64,000 nucleotides of DNA, from NCBI GenBank assembly GCA_003416985.1, contig QVIN01000006.1, forward strand, positions 124,001 through 188,000, in the 5' to 3' direction. This DNA is from Duganella sp. BJB480 (GTDB lineage: Bacteria > Pseudomonadota > Gammaproteobacteria > Burkholderiales > Burkholderiaceae_D). Shown one piece after another: positions 26,668-35,273 of this stretch. The translations under genes and the position numbers were made by a program. Under the pieces are notes generated by a model that saw nothing but the letters and a program-made list of their open reading frames with translations, was not told the DNA's origin and did not search any database. Position 1 is the stretch's first letter; every line of letters starts with the position of its first letter.

Positions 26668-28203
26668 CTAATTCGGGAGGTAGCAGGCGCGCAAGCGGGC
26701 GTAGTCGTAAAAATGGCTGGCCGGGGTTAGCTTGGCCTGGTCGCATGCGCGCTTGAAGTCCGCTTCCTTCTCGTTGTACAGCATGCGGACCAGCGTGCGG
26801 CCCTCGTCGTTGACGTAGACATCCCACTGGATGTTGGCAGCCATCGGCGCGACCGCTTCGCCGCGCCAGTTGCTGTTGTCGTAGCTGTAGGTCGCCGCGC
26901 GCGGCAGCGGCTCGGACATGCCGGGCAGGCCGAGGATGGCCGCCATCGGGATCACGATTTCCGCGTGGCTGAAACGCAGCTTGGCGGCGTGCGACAGGTT
27001 GCCCCTGGCGATTGCGTCCACTTCGCTGAAGAAATCGTCGAGCAGCGTTTGCGCCATGCGGTAATTGACGCCGCCGTTTTCGCTGATGCCGGGGCCCTTG
27101 GTGTAGAAGGCGATGGCGTCCTCGGTGGCCGCGAACACCGCCGCCTGCGCCGCCGGCAGGTAGCGGGTGAAGTCGGTTTTCAGCTCGGCCTTCATGTCGG
27201 CCGCCGCCGAGTACAAGTCGTACAACGCCTGCGCCGCGTCGATCGCGGACTTGATCTCGGTGTCGCCGTCGCCGGTCAGCTTGTTGGTGAACTGCTTGTC
27301 GGCGCTGGTGTAGCTGTAGGTGCCAGTGTTGGCGGCGCTGTAGCGGCCCTGATCCAGTCCGGTGATGAAGGCCGGCGTGAACAGGCGCTCCAGCACCGCC
27401 CTGGCAGCCGCCGCGACCTGCGGCTGCGCCAGGATGGCAGCTTCGCGCGCACGCAGCTCGTCGCTCCGGATCCAAGCCTGGTATTCCTGGCTGGCCCGCC
27501 AGGTGGCGTACAGCGGATCGCCGCTGTCGGCCACCGCATCCTGCTTGGCACTGAGTTTGTGGAAGTAGAGCAGGAAGCGGTCGGTGCCCGCAGGGCGGCT
27601 GTCGTGATTCGTTTCCGCGCGCGGCGCCAGCGATGGCGGACGCACGATCAGCGCTTGCAGCTTGGGTTGCTGCGCCACCAGCGAACCGGCGAAATACTCG
27701 CCGCTGTCGACCGCGCGGTCCTTGCCGGAGGTGACGAGCAGGATGCGGCGTTGCGCGGCCACGGCGTCAGTGAACAGCTGCGGCAAGCGGCGGACCATGC
27801 GCTCGGCCAGCTGCTTGTGCTCCGTCACGCCTTGCATGGTCTCGTTGCCGTAGCCAGGCTTGGTGATGCCGGCCACGCCGTAGCCCAATAGCGCATTGGC
27901 TTTCATCATTTGCAGAAGATCGTCGCCCAACTGGGCGCCCAGCGGCGTCAGCGCCTTCTCCTTTTCCGCCAGCTGCCAAAGCTTGTATAGCGCAAGGTCG
28001 GTCTTCATGCTGCTCAAGCCGCGCGACCCGTGCCGCGCCAGCAGCTGGGTGTAGACCGCGCGGTAGCCTTGCGGCGGCGCCTCGTAGCTGGTGCTGGGCT
28101 GCTGCGGTTGATACGGCGTCTTGGTCTGGTAATACAGCTCGCCGGACGCATTCAACAGCAACAGGGACAGGGCGGCGCCGGCCGCGAGGCGTGGTGGTTT
28201 CAT
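26668..28203 (-). CDS. Histidine-type acid phosphatase, MINPP-like (putative phytase)
   Basis: A 511-residue secreted phosphatase of the histidine acid family. The active-site RHGSR (residues 57-61) carries the nucleophile H58. The proton-donor motif is HAE (H413, in SHAEIVIPM) rather than HD, as in multiple inositol polyphosphate phosphatases. A hydrophobic N-terminal segment (about residues 6-20) is a signal peptide. Such enzymes release phosphate from phytate and other inositol phosphates. The gene starts 3 nt after the stop of the TonB receptor gene, so the two form an operon. Substrate assignment to phytate is inference from family and context. Confidence 0.82.
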   Translation of the reverse strand: MKPPRLAAGAALSLLLLNASGELYYQTKTPYQPQQPSTSYEAPPQGYRAVYTQLLARHGSRGLSSMKTDLALYKLWQLAEKEKALTPLGAQLGDDLLQMMKANALLGYGVAGITKPGYGNETMQGVTEHKQLAERMVRRLPQLFTDAVAAQRRILLVTSGKDRAVDSGEYFAGSLVAQQPKLQALIVRPPSLAPRAETNHDSRPAGTDRFLLYFHKLSAKQDAVADSGDPLYATWRASQEYQAWIRSDELRAREAAILAQPQVAAAARAVLERLFTPAFITGLDQGRYSAANTGTYSYTSADKQFTNKLTGDGDTEIKSAIDAAQALYDLYSAAADMKAELKTDFTRYLPAAQAAVFAATEDAIAFYTKGPGISENGGVNYRMAQTLLDDFFSEVDAIARGNLSHAAKLRFSHAEIVIPMAAILGLPGMSEPLPRAATYSYDNSNWRGEAVAPMAANIQWDVYVNDEGRTLVRMLYNEKEADFKRACDQAKLTPASHFYDYARLRACYLPN

Positions 28204-28206
28204 GGT

Positions 28207-30318
28207 TTAGAAGTCTACGCGAACATTCACGCTGGCGGTGCGCGGCGATCCCACGTTCAGGTAGTTCTCCTGGTAGTAGGTCCAGTATTTGCGGTTGGCG
28301 ATGTTGGAGATGTTGGCGCGCACGCTGACCATCTTGCCGAAGTAGCGGTGACGGTAGTTGAAGCCCGCGTCGAACAGCGTGTAGGCCGGCAGCGTGTTGA
28401 CGTTGGCCGCATCCATCGGCAGCTCGCCCAGGTATTGCGTGCCGGCGTGCAGCGCCAGGCCAGGCAATACGTCGCGCCAGGTCGCCTGCACCGACACCTG
28501 GCGGCGCGGCGCGCCGACCGCGCGCTTGCCGCTGAAGCCGGGAGCGGCGTTTTCCAGCATCGCGTCGAGCAGCATCAGGCCACCCTCGATCGACAGGTTC
28601 TTGGTTGCCTGCACCACGGTGTTGAATTCCACGCCCTGGTACTTGGTTTCGCCGTCTTCCACGAAGACGTTGGCGCCGTTGGTGTACTGCGCGCCACGCT
28701 TGATGTGGAACAGCGCCGCGCTGGCGTTCCAGAAGCTGCGCTCCGTCTTGATGCCGACTTCGGCCTGCTTGCTCTTGAGCGGAGCGAAGGTCTGGTTGGC
28801 GTTGACGGTGGACGTCGGCGCGCTGGAAGCCTGCTCCATCGCCTCGACGTAGCTGCCGTAGACGGTGGTGTCGGCGGCCGGCTTGTACATCAGGGCCACG
28901 GTGGGCGTGGTGCGCTGTGCGGGGTAGTTGGCGATGACCGCGCCCTTGGTGGAGTAGGCGTTGTCGTTGTAGCGCGTGTAGCGGGCGCCGGCCAGCACCG
29001 ACCAGTTGTCGGTCAGCTTGACGGTATCGCTGGCGAAGGCCGCCTCCTGGCGGGTGGCTTCGTCGCGGTAGGTGCCGCCGCTCCAGTTGATGCCGTCGAC
29101 GTTGATGATGTTGGGTGCATACAGGTTGCCGGTGCCCAGATAGGTCTTGGGCGTGACCGCCGAGGAGGTCGAGGACAGGTTTTGCGAGCTCACGCCGGCG
29201 ACGATTTCGTGCGCCAGGCCGAAGGCGTTCACCTTGCCTTCAAAGCTGGCCTGTGCCTGGTCGAAGTGGTAGCCGTGCAGTTCGGAGGTGACGCGGTCCT
29301 TGTAGTCGGCCTTGTTGCTGGTGATGTAGTACTGGTCCTTCTTGTAGACGCGGGTCGAACTCGAGGTGCGGTACGACAGGTTCGCCACCCATTCAGGGCT
29401 CATGCGGTATTCCATGCCGACGGTGGAGAGCGAGTATTCGACATCGCTGCCCGCGCCGATGCTATTAAGTTTGGTGTCTCCGGCGACCGGCTTGGGCACC
29501 ACGTATAGCGGCGAGATCACCACGTCGGTGCCGCCCACGCTTTTGCGCCGCTGGTAGATCGCGTCGTAGGTCAGCGCCACGTCGTTGGAGACGCGCCATT
29601 CCAGGTTCAGGCCCGCCGCGTTGCGCTTGATCGAGCCGCTTTCCTCCTGCACGCCGCCGTCTTCGTGCAGCAGGTTCAGACGGTAGCCGAAACCGCCTTC
29701 GTCGCCCAGGCGTCCGCCGGTGTCGATATGTTCCTTGATCGCGCCGCCTTCCTGGTAGCCCATGGCCGCGCTGAAGCTCTTGTCGGTGGTGGGGCGCTTG
29801 CTGACGTAGTTGACGATGCCGCCCGGCGAACCGAAGCCGTACATAAAGCCGGTCAGGCCCTTGAGTACTTCCACGCTCTCGAACATCTCCAGCGGCATTT
29901 CGGTGCCGCGGTTGATGTTGGCCAGGCCGTTGATCTTGTAGCCGTTCAGGTCATCGAGGCGCAGGCCGCGCATCTGGATGGTGGCAGGGTGGGTGCTGAT
30001 CGGCGGGCTGATGGCTGTGACCGAGGCGTCGTACTTCAGCACTTCGGAGATGCTGGTGGCCAGGCGGTCTTCGATCTCGTCGCTGCTGACAGCCTTGGTG
30101 GAGAAGGGCGTATCCAGTTCCGACTTGCGCCCCAGGGCGCCGCCGCTGACGCTGTCGCCGAGCTTTTTCTTTTCCACCGTCGCCTTGATGACGACCTTGG
30201 ACAGCGCGCCTTCACCGCCATCTTCAGCGGCGAAGACCGCGCCGTGCAACGCGCACAGGCCGGCGGCCGCGAGGGCCAGGTGCAAGCGGGATTTAACGAA
30301 AGGAGTAGTCGGGCGCAT
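28207..30318 (-). CDS. TonB-dependent receptor (siderophore-receptor type)
   Basis: A 703-residue outer-membrane receptor with a signal peptide (about residues 1-30), plug domain (TPFSTKAVSSDEIEDRLA, IQMRGLRLDDLNGYKING, VEVLKGLTGFMYGFGSPGG) and a C-terminal 22-strand barrel ending in a terminal Phe (NVRVDF). The plug is of the ferric-siderophore kind. It is the first gene of an operon with the MINPP-like phosphatase and has a Pho-box-like repeat upstream, so its ligand may be an inositol phosphate or its iron complex rather than a siderophore. That is inference. Confidence 0.92.
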   Translation of the reverse strand: MRPTTPFVKSRLHLALAAAGLCALHGAVFAAEDGGEGALSKVVIKATVEKKKLGDSVSGGALGRKSELDTPFSTKAVSSDEIEDRLATSISEVLKYDASVTAISPPISTHPATIQMRGLRLDDLNGYKINGLANINRGTEMPLEMFESVEVLKGLTGFMYGFGSPGGIVNYVSKRPTTDKSFSAAMGYQEGGAIKEHIDTGGRLGDEGGFGYRLNLLHEDGGVQEESGSIKRNAAGLNLEWRVSNDVALTYDAIYQRRKSVGGTDVVISPLYVVPKPVAGDTKLNSIGAGSDVEYSLSTVGMEYRMSPEWVANLSYRTSSSTRVYKKDQYYITSNKADYKDRVTSELHGYHFDQAQASFEGKVNAFGLAHEIVAGVSSQNLSSTSSAVTPKTYLGTGNLYAPNIINVDGINWSGGTYRDEATRQEAAFASDTVKLTDNWSVLAGARYTRYNDNAYSTKGAVIANYPAQRTTPTVALMYKPAADTTVYGSYVEAMEQASSAPTSTVNANQTFAPLKSKQAEVGIKTERSFWNASAALFHIKRGAQYTNGANVFVEDGETKYQGVEFNTVVQATKNLSIEGGLMLLDAMLENAAPGFSGKRAVGAPRRQVSVQATWRDVLPGLALHAGTQYLGELPMDAANVNTLPAYTLFDAGFNYRHRYFGKMVSVRANISNIANRKYWTYYQENYLNVGSPRTASVNVRVDF

Positions 30319-30354
30319 GGAGACCTAAAGAAGATGGACGATATAAAGCCCGTA

Positions 30355-30387
30355 ATCTTATCGATCTTGTATGACGCCCGTATGACG
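30355..30387 (-). promoter_or_regulatory. Pho-box-like direct repeat and -10 box of the TonB receptor/phytase operon
   Basis: On the minus strand CGTCATAC occurs twice with an 11-bp period (complement of 30380-30387 and 30369-30376), the geometry of PhoB boxes, whose halves are CTGTCAT; GTCAT is kept in both halves. Eight bases further is TAAGAT (30355-30360) as a -10 box, with no -35 box, as at PhoB-activated promoters. The start codon is 37 nt downstream. Confidence 0.6.
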
Positions 30388-30393
30388 TGGCCT

Positions 30394-31302
30394 TTACGTG
30401 ATCAGCGCCTCGATTTGGGCCAGCGATGGCGGCGATGCGCCCGGCGCCAGGCAAGCGGCGGCGCCTGCGGCCACGGCGAAGCCCAGATGCTGCAAGGGCT
30501 GCTGCTGCGGGCGATGCATCATGCTCCACGCCAGCGCGGCGATGCTGGCGTCGCCGGCGCCGACGGTGTCGACCACGGTGATCGGCGGCGCGGGCATATG
30601 CCACGTCTCGTCGCCGATGTGAAGCGACGCGCCGGCCGAGCCCTTGGTGTACAGGTAGGTGGCGGCGGTGTTCCAGCTTCGCAGCGTGGCGAACGCACCG
30701 TCGATATCGGCGGTGCGGAACAGACCTTCCAGGTCCTCCTCCGACACTTTGATCACGTCCGCCAGTTCCGTCATGCGGCGCAGCGTGGCGTCGTAGCGTT
30801 GGTCCATCAGCAGCCGGTAGTTGGGGTCGTAGCTGATGCGTACGCCGTCCTGCTTGAGCTGTTCGGCCAGCGCCACCAGCTTGTCCGCCAGCGGCCTGCG
30901 CGCCAGGCTGATGCCGCCGAAGTGCACCCACTTGCAGTGCGCGCGCCAGTCCTGCGGCAGCGCCGCCGCGTCGAACTGCAGGTCGGCGCTGTCGTCGCCG
31001 ACGAAGAAGTAGGCCGGCGGGTCGGTGCGGTGCACGATGGCCAGCAGCGGCGACTTGTCGTGGCGCTGGATGAAGCGCAGGTCCAGCCGCGCGGCCTCGC
31101 TGGCCTGCCACAGCGCGTCGCCGAAGACGTCGCGGCTGATGGCGCCGGCGAAGGCGGTCGGTACATCCAGGCGGGCCATGGTGCGCGCCACGTTCCAGGT
31201 CGAGCCGCCCACCTGGCTAAGCCAGTGCTGCCGCGCCGGGTCCTGCACGATCATGTCGGTCAGCGCTTCGCCCGCCGCCACGAATAATGGAAAGGCCGCC
31301 AT
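30394..31302 (-). CDS. PfkB-family sugar kinase (probable fructokinase)
   Basis: A 302-residue ribokinase/PfkB kinase. The N-terminal FVAAGEALTDMI and GGSTWNVARTMARL form the sugar site; the C-terminal signature DTVGAGDAS holds the catalytic base D251. It starts one base after the stop of the AGE-family isomerase. In mannose breakdown an isomerase makes fructose and a fructokinase makes fructose 6-phosphate, so the pairing supports fructokinase. Substrate specificity within PfkB cannot be fixed from motifs alone. Confidence 0.85.
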   Translation of the reverse strand: MAAFPLFVAAGEALTDMIVQDPARQHWLSQVGGSTWNVARTMARLDVPTAFAGAISRDVFGDALWQASEAARLDLRFIQRHDKSPLLAIVHRTDPPAYFFVGDDSADLQFDAAALPQDWRAHCKWVHFGGISLARRPLADKLVALAEQLKQDGVRISYDPNYRLLMDQRYDATLRRMTELADVIKVSEEDLEGLFRTADIDGAFATLRSWNTAATYLYTKGSAGASLHIGDETWHMPAPPITVVDTVGAGDASIAALAWSMMHRPQQQPLQHLGFAVAAGAAACLAPGASPPSLAQIEALIT

Positions 31303-31303
31303 C

Positions 31304-32554
31304 TCAATCCTTCAAAACGTTGAGCACTTCATAGCAGGCGCCCATGGTGTGATAGTCCACTTTGCCGGCCGGGCTTTTCTCGTCGGTCAGCTTGCTGTTG
31401 TCGGCGCCCAGGATGCGGTACCACGCGCCATGACGGTGATCGACGAAATGCTCCCAGCTGTAGGCCCAGATCTTGTCGTACCAGGTCCAGTAGCGCGATT
31501 CGCCGGTGCGGGCCGCCAGCAGCGCGGCGGTGGCCAGGCTCTCGGCCTGCACCCAGAAGTATTTGAGATCGTCGCAGATGCTGCCGTCCGGCGCGAAGCC
31601 GTAGTAGATGCCGCCGTGCTCGTGGTCCCAGGCCTTGGCCAGCGCCGCGTCGAACAGTTCGACGGCGCGCGGAAGCAGCCAGTGGCTTCCGCCTTCGAGC
31701 TGTTCGCCGTGGCGCTCCAGCAGCAGCAGCAGCTTGGCCCATTCGGTCAGGTGGCCCGGCTGATAACCCCACGGACGGAAGATGTTGCTCTTGTCATGGC
31801 GGTTGTATTCGGTGTCGACCGACCAGTCGGCGTGGTAGTGCTCCCAAATCAGATTGTCGGCCAGCGCGGCCTGGCGTTGCGTGATGTTGCGCGCCAGCGT
31901 TTCGGCGCGCAGCAGGTAGGCGCGGTCGCCGGTCGCTTCGAAGGCGGCGATCAGCGCTTCGCAGGCGTGCATGTTGGCGTTCTGGCCGCGATAGGGATCG
32001 AGGTAGCTCCAGTCGGAGCTGGCTTCGTCGGCATACAGGCCGTACGCGGATTGCCAGAAGCGGCGCTCCATCAGCGCGAAGGTCTCGGCGATCCAATCGC
32101 GGGCCTGGGTCTCGCCGGCCATCAGCGCGTGGCTGTAGGCCAGCAGCACGAAGGCTAGGCCGTAGCAATGGTTGGTGCCGTCGGTGACGGAACCCGCGCC
32201 GTTGTTCCAGTCCAGCTGCCATGCGTAGCCGCCGGTTTCGGTGTTGCGGTGCGCCTTGCGCAGGAAGTCCAGGCCGTGGCGCAGGCGCTGCCGGTCCGCC
32301 GCCTCGCCGAACTGGCGCCAGGCCATCGCGTAGGTGAACACGAAGCGCGTGCTGCTGACCAGGTGGCGGGTGCGGGCGTCGTAGACCGTGCCGTCGTCCT
32401 TGTAGAAGTGATAGAAGCCGCCGCTGGCATCCACGCAACGGTCATCGTAGAAGTGCTTGGTGTGGCGTATGTGGTTCAGCAGCGTCGAGCGGGATTGAAA
32501 ATCTGGCGCCATCGTCAGGTCCGTGTTTGGGTTGGTAATCAGGCTGCCTCGCAT
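31304..32554 (-). CDS. AGE-family epimerase/isomerase (probable D-mannose isomerase)
   Basis: A 416-residue (alpha/alpha)6-barrel enzyme of the N-acylglucosamine 2-epimerase family. Typical segments are GGFYHFYKDDGTV, LVSSTRFVFTYAMA, YGLYADEASSDWS, QNANMHACEALIAAFEAT, GYQPGHLTEWAKLLLLLE and the late WYRILGADN. The family includes mannose isomerases, cellobiose epimerases and GlcNAc epimerases. The next gene being a fructokinase and the divergent mannan-degrading operon favour mannose-to-fructose conversion. The start may instead be the ATG at 32512 (MAPDF), as the first 14 residues are not obviously conserved. Transcription probably comes from the LacI gene, which ends 95 nt upstream. Confidence 0.83.
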   Translation of the reverse strand: MRGSLITNPNTDLTMAPDFQSRSTLLNHIRHTKHFYDDRCVDASGGFYHFYKDDGTVYDARTRHLVSSTRFVFTYAMAWRQFGEAADRQRLRHGLDFLRKAHRNTETGGYAWQLDWNNGAGSVTDGTNHCYGLAFVLLAYSHALMAGETQARDWIAETFALMERRFWQSAYGLYADEASSDWSYLDPYRGQNANMHACEALIAAFEATGDRAYLLRAETLARNITQRQAALADNLIWEHYHADWSVDTEYNRHDKSNIFRPWGYQPGHLTEWAKLLLLLERHGEQLEGGSHWLLPRAVELFDAALAKAWDHEHGGIYYGFAPDGSICDDLKYFWVQAESLATAALLAARTGESRYWTWYDKIWAYSWEHFVDHRHGAWYRILGADNSKLTDEKSPAGKVDYHTMGACYEVLNVLKD

Positions 32555-32601
32555 AAGGCAGTCCCTGTGTGTTTTTCAGGCGCGCAGCAGTCCCCTCGTT
32601 G

Positions 32602-32617
32602 CGGTTCTTGCGAACCG
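32602..32617 (-). other. Hairpin with GNRA tetraloop in the LacI-isomerase gap
   Basis: On the minus strand CGGTTC-GCAA-GAACCG forms a perfect 6-bp stem with a GCAA tetraloop, between the LacI stop and the isomerase start. No T-run follows, so it is not a terminator; it may be an RNA-stability or processing element. Confidence 0.4.
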
Positions 32618-32649
32618 AACGTCCTGCGGCGTAACCTGGATTGCAAAGT

Positions 32650-33672
32650 CTATTTCTGTATGCGCCAGCCGTCGAATACTGTGCTGGCGCGGACGACCAG
32701 CTCCACCGGAGCGATCTTCTCAACCGGTACTTCCTGCTGCCCGCTGAGCAGCAGCTCCACACCCAGCGCGCCAAGCGCCTTTTTATCGATGCGCAGCGTC
32801 GTCAGCGGACGGTGTCCCAACACGGCGGTGGCGATGTCGTCGAAGCCGACGATCGCGATATCGTGCGGGACCTTCAAACCCTTGGCCAGGCAGCAGCGCA
32901 TGGCCACCAGCGCGGCACTGTCGTTGTAGCAGAACACGGCGTCCGGCGGGTGGGGCAGGGACAGCAACTGCTCCATCGCTTCCCAAGCCCCGGTTTCGAG
33001 GTCCACCCCGTCCGGCAGTCCCGCCTCCAGGCGGGGATCGGCCAGGATGCCTTCCTCGAACAGCGCCTGCCGGTAGCCGCGCGCACGTTCGCGGATGCTG
33101 TAGTGCGACAGCGGGCCGGAAATGAAGCCCACGCGCGTGCGGCCGGTGTCGATCAGGTGTTTCGTGGCCAAATAGCCGCCCATCATATTGTCCGGGTTGA
33201 CCGAGCTGTAACCGCGCAGCTTCATATCGATCAGCACCAGCTGCTTGCCGGTGGACCGCAAGGCGCTCAGCGTCTCCGGTTCGAAGAAGCCGGCGCAGAC
33301 GATGCCGTCCGGCGCATGCATGCGTATCTGGTCGATCAAGCCGTCCGCCGGGCCGACCGCCATGAAGGACAGCACAATGCCTTGCTTGCGGCAAGCCTCT
33401 TCCGCGCCGTGCAGCACCGGCGAGTAGAACGGGCTGCTCGACGCGGTGTTGTGCTGGCGGTGCAGCAGGAACGTCAGGCGGCGCAGCCGCTTGGGCCGCA
33501 GCTTGCAAAAATCGTAGCCCAGTTCCCGCGCCGCTTCCAGCACCATCTGACGGGTCGCCTCGGTCAAACCAGGTTCGTTTTTCAGCGCCCGCGAGATGGT
33601 CCCTGTGGACACCCCGGCGACACGTGCGATATCCCGTATCGTCACTCCGGCGACATTCGTGGCATTGCCCAT
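32650..33672 (-). CDS. LacI-family transcriptional regulator of the mannan locus
   Basis: A 340-residue regulator with an N-terminal helix-turn-helix (VTIRDIARVAGVSTGTISRAL) and a periplasmic-binding-protein-like effector domain (FYSPVLHGAEEACRKQGI, DAVFCYNDSAALVAMR, IAIVGFDDIATA). The hinge region is unusual in having several basic residues (KLRPKRLRR). It is divergent from the sugar transporter/GH operon and followed on its own strand by isomerase and fructokinase genes. The shared 314-bp upstream region carries two copies of a composite operator-like element. The effector is probably a mannose-derived sugar; this is inferred from its neighbours. Confidence 0.92.
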   Translation of the reverse strand: MGNATNVAGVTIRDIARVAGVSTGTISRALKNEPGLTEATRQMVLEAARELGYDFCKLRPKRLRRLTFLLHRQHNTASSSPFYSPVLHGAEEACRKQGIVLSFMAVGPADGLIDQIRMHAPDGIVCAGFFEPETLSALRSTGKQLVLIDMKLRGYSSVNPDNMMGGYLATKHLIDTGRTRVGFISGPLSHYSIRERARGYRQALFEEGILADPRLEAGLPDGVDLETGAWEAMEQLLSLPHPPDAVFCYNDSAALVAMRCCLAKGLKVPHDIAIVGFDDIATAVLGHRPLTTLRIDKKALGALGVELLLSGQQEVPVEKIAPVELVVRASTVFDGWRIQK

Positions 33673-33762
33673 CTAACCTCCAAGTATCTCTATGATGCTG
33701 CTCGCGGCTGGGCCATCGGCAGAATTCTGTATGAACGCAGTCTTGCATAAGCATCTACACGC

Positions 33763-33813
33763 GGTCAAACAGCATGCGGACTTAGACCAAAAGTTTAGCT
33801 CAATTTACTAAAC
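33763..33813 (-). promoter_or_regulatory. Operator A and putative -35 element, facing the LacI gene
   Basis: Inverted repeat GTTTAG-N9-CTAAAC (33793-33813), then 22 bp, then GTTTGACC on the minus strand (complement of 33763-33770). TTGACC could be a -35 box with CAAGAC 17 bp downstream (complement of 33740-33745). The same arrangement recurs at sites B and C. Confidence 0.65.
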
Positions 33814-33870
33814 ATGCCAGTTTTAGCCGGTCGGCACGCGGCAGCGGTGGCGTGCCGCCTATATCGCCAT

Positions 33871-33943
33871 GTTTAGTGAGGATGGCTAAACTGGGCCCGA
33901 ATTTCGCGGGATGTTTGACCACCGGACGGCGCGCATGCAGAAT
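33871..33943 (+). promoter_or_regulatory. Operator B and promoter of the transporter/GH operon
   Basis: GTTTAG-N9-CTAAAC (33871-33891), 21 bp, then GTTTGACC (33913-33920). TTGACC (33915-33920), a 17-bp spacer and CAGAAT (33938-33943) make a plausible promoter about 43 nt before the transporter start. Confidence 0.68.
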
Positions 33944-33986
33944 ATTTTTCATTAATATAAAAACCATCCATACAGGAGACAGACTT

Positions 33987-35261
33987 ATGGAACACGTTGC
34001 ATCGGCAGCCATGCGTACCCGCGGCCAAATGGATCAGGCGGGGCAGGGCAACACCGTCCCGCTGATCATCATCACGCTGCTGTTCTTCATGTGGGGGCTG
34101 CTAACGTCGCTGAACGACGTGCTGATCCCCCACCTGAAATCGATTTATACCCTTAATTATGTACAGGCGATGTTGGTGCAGTTCTGCTTCTTCGGCGCCT
34201 ATTTCATCGTCTCCCTGCCGGCCGGTATGCTGATCAAGCGTATCGGCTACCAGCGCGGCGCGGTCAGCGGCCTGGTACTGGCGGCCGGCGGCTGCGCGCT
34301 GTTCTACCCCGCTTCGATGAACGGCTACGCGCTGTTCCTGCTGGCCTTCTTCGTGCTCGCCAGCGGCATCACCATCCTGCAGGTGGCGGCCAATCCGTAT
34401 GTGACGGTGCTGGGTGCGCCGGCCACCGCGTCGAGCCGCTTGACGCTGACGCAGGCCTTCAACTCGCTGGGCACCACCATCGCGCCCACGCTGGGCGGTA
34501 TCCTGATCCTGTCCGAAGGCGCGCCCGCCGTGGCCAACCTGGTCAAGACCAAGGCCGAGGAAGCCGCCGCCGTGCAGATGCCATACCTGGCGCTGGCCGC
34601 CGCGTTGCTGGCATTGGCCATCCTGTTTGCGCTGGTGCGCCTGCCGAAAATGACGCACGCGGAAGAGGAGGGCGGCGTCATCTCCACCGTCGAGAAGTCG
34701 GTGCTGGCACACCGCCACCTGATGCTGGGCGCGATCGGCATCTTCCTGTACGTGGGTGGTGAGGTCAGCATCGGCAGCTTCCTGATTAACTTCCTTGGCG
34801 AGGCCAATGTCGCCAGCCTGCCTGCGGGCGCCGCCGCGCATTACGTCAGCTACTACTGGGGTGGCGCCATGGTTGGCCGTTTCATCGGCTTCGCCGTGAT
34901 GCGCTACGTTAGTCCGGGCAAGGCGCTGGCGTTCAACTCGGCGGCCTCCATCGCGCTGATCCTGACGGCCATCTTCGGCAGCGGCACGGTCGCCATGTGG
35001 GCCATCATCGCGGTCGGCCTGTTCAACTCCATCATGTTCCCGACCATCTTCAGCATGGCGTTGCACAAGCTGGGCAAACAGACCGGCCAGGGTTCCGGCA
35101 TCCTGTGCATGGCCATCGTCGGCGGCGCCGTGGTGCCCTTCGTACAAGGCCTGCTGGCCGATTCCATCGGACTGCAATGGTCGTTCTTCGTGCCGGCCGC
35201 CTGCTATACCTTCATTCTCTACTTCGGCGTTAAATACGCCGGCATGTACTCCAACCGCTGA
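33987..35261 (+). CDS. FucP-family sugar:H+ symporter (MFS)
   Basis: A 424-residue inner-membrane sugar transporter with about 12 membrane segments. The N-terminal TLLFFMWGLLTSLNDVLIPH and FFGAYFIVSLPAG are typical of the FucP/GluP family, which imports L-fucose, glucose, galactose or mannose. The start at 33987 follows AGGAGA by 7 nt; the frame upstream (from 33852) crosses operator B and is rejected. It is the first gene of an operon with four glycan-degrading enzymes (gaps 12, 22, 11 and -4 nt). Mannose and/or glucose released by these enzymes is the likely cargo. Confidence 0.9.
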   Translation: MEHVASAAMRTRGQMDQAGQGNTVPLIIITLLFFMWGLLTSLNDVLIPHLKSIYTLNYVQAMLVQFCFFGAYFIVSLPAGMLIKRIGYQRGAVSGLVLAAGGCALFYPASMNGYALFLLAFFVLASGITILQVAANPYVTVLGAPATASSRLTLTQAFNSLGTTIAPTLGGILILSEGAPAVANLVKTKAEEAAAVQMPYLALAAALLALAILFALVRLPKMTHAEEEGGVISTVEKSVLAHRHLMLGAIGIFLYVGGEVSIGSFLINFLGEANVASLPAGAAAHYVSYYWGGAMVGRFIGFAVMRYVSPGKALAFNSAASIALILTAIFGSGTVAMWAIIAVGLFNSIMFPTIFSMALHKLGKQTGQGSGILCMAIVGGAVVPFVQGLLADSIGLQWSFFVPAACYTFILYFGVKYAGMYSNR

Positions 35262-35273
35262 GAAAGAGAAACC

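Larger units (their letters stand above)
33673..33986. other. Divergent regulatory region without genes (LacI gene / transporter)
   Basis: A 314-bp region holding operators A and B in mirror-image arrangement, their centres 78 bp apart, each pointing its GTTTGACC element towards its own gene. The right end has an AT-rich leader (33941-33965) and the AGGAGA ribosome binding site of the transporter (33974-33979). No small gene was seen. Confidence 0.7.
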
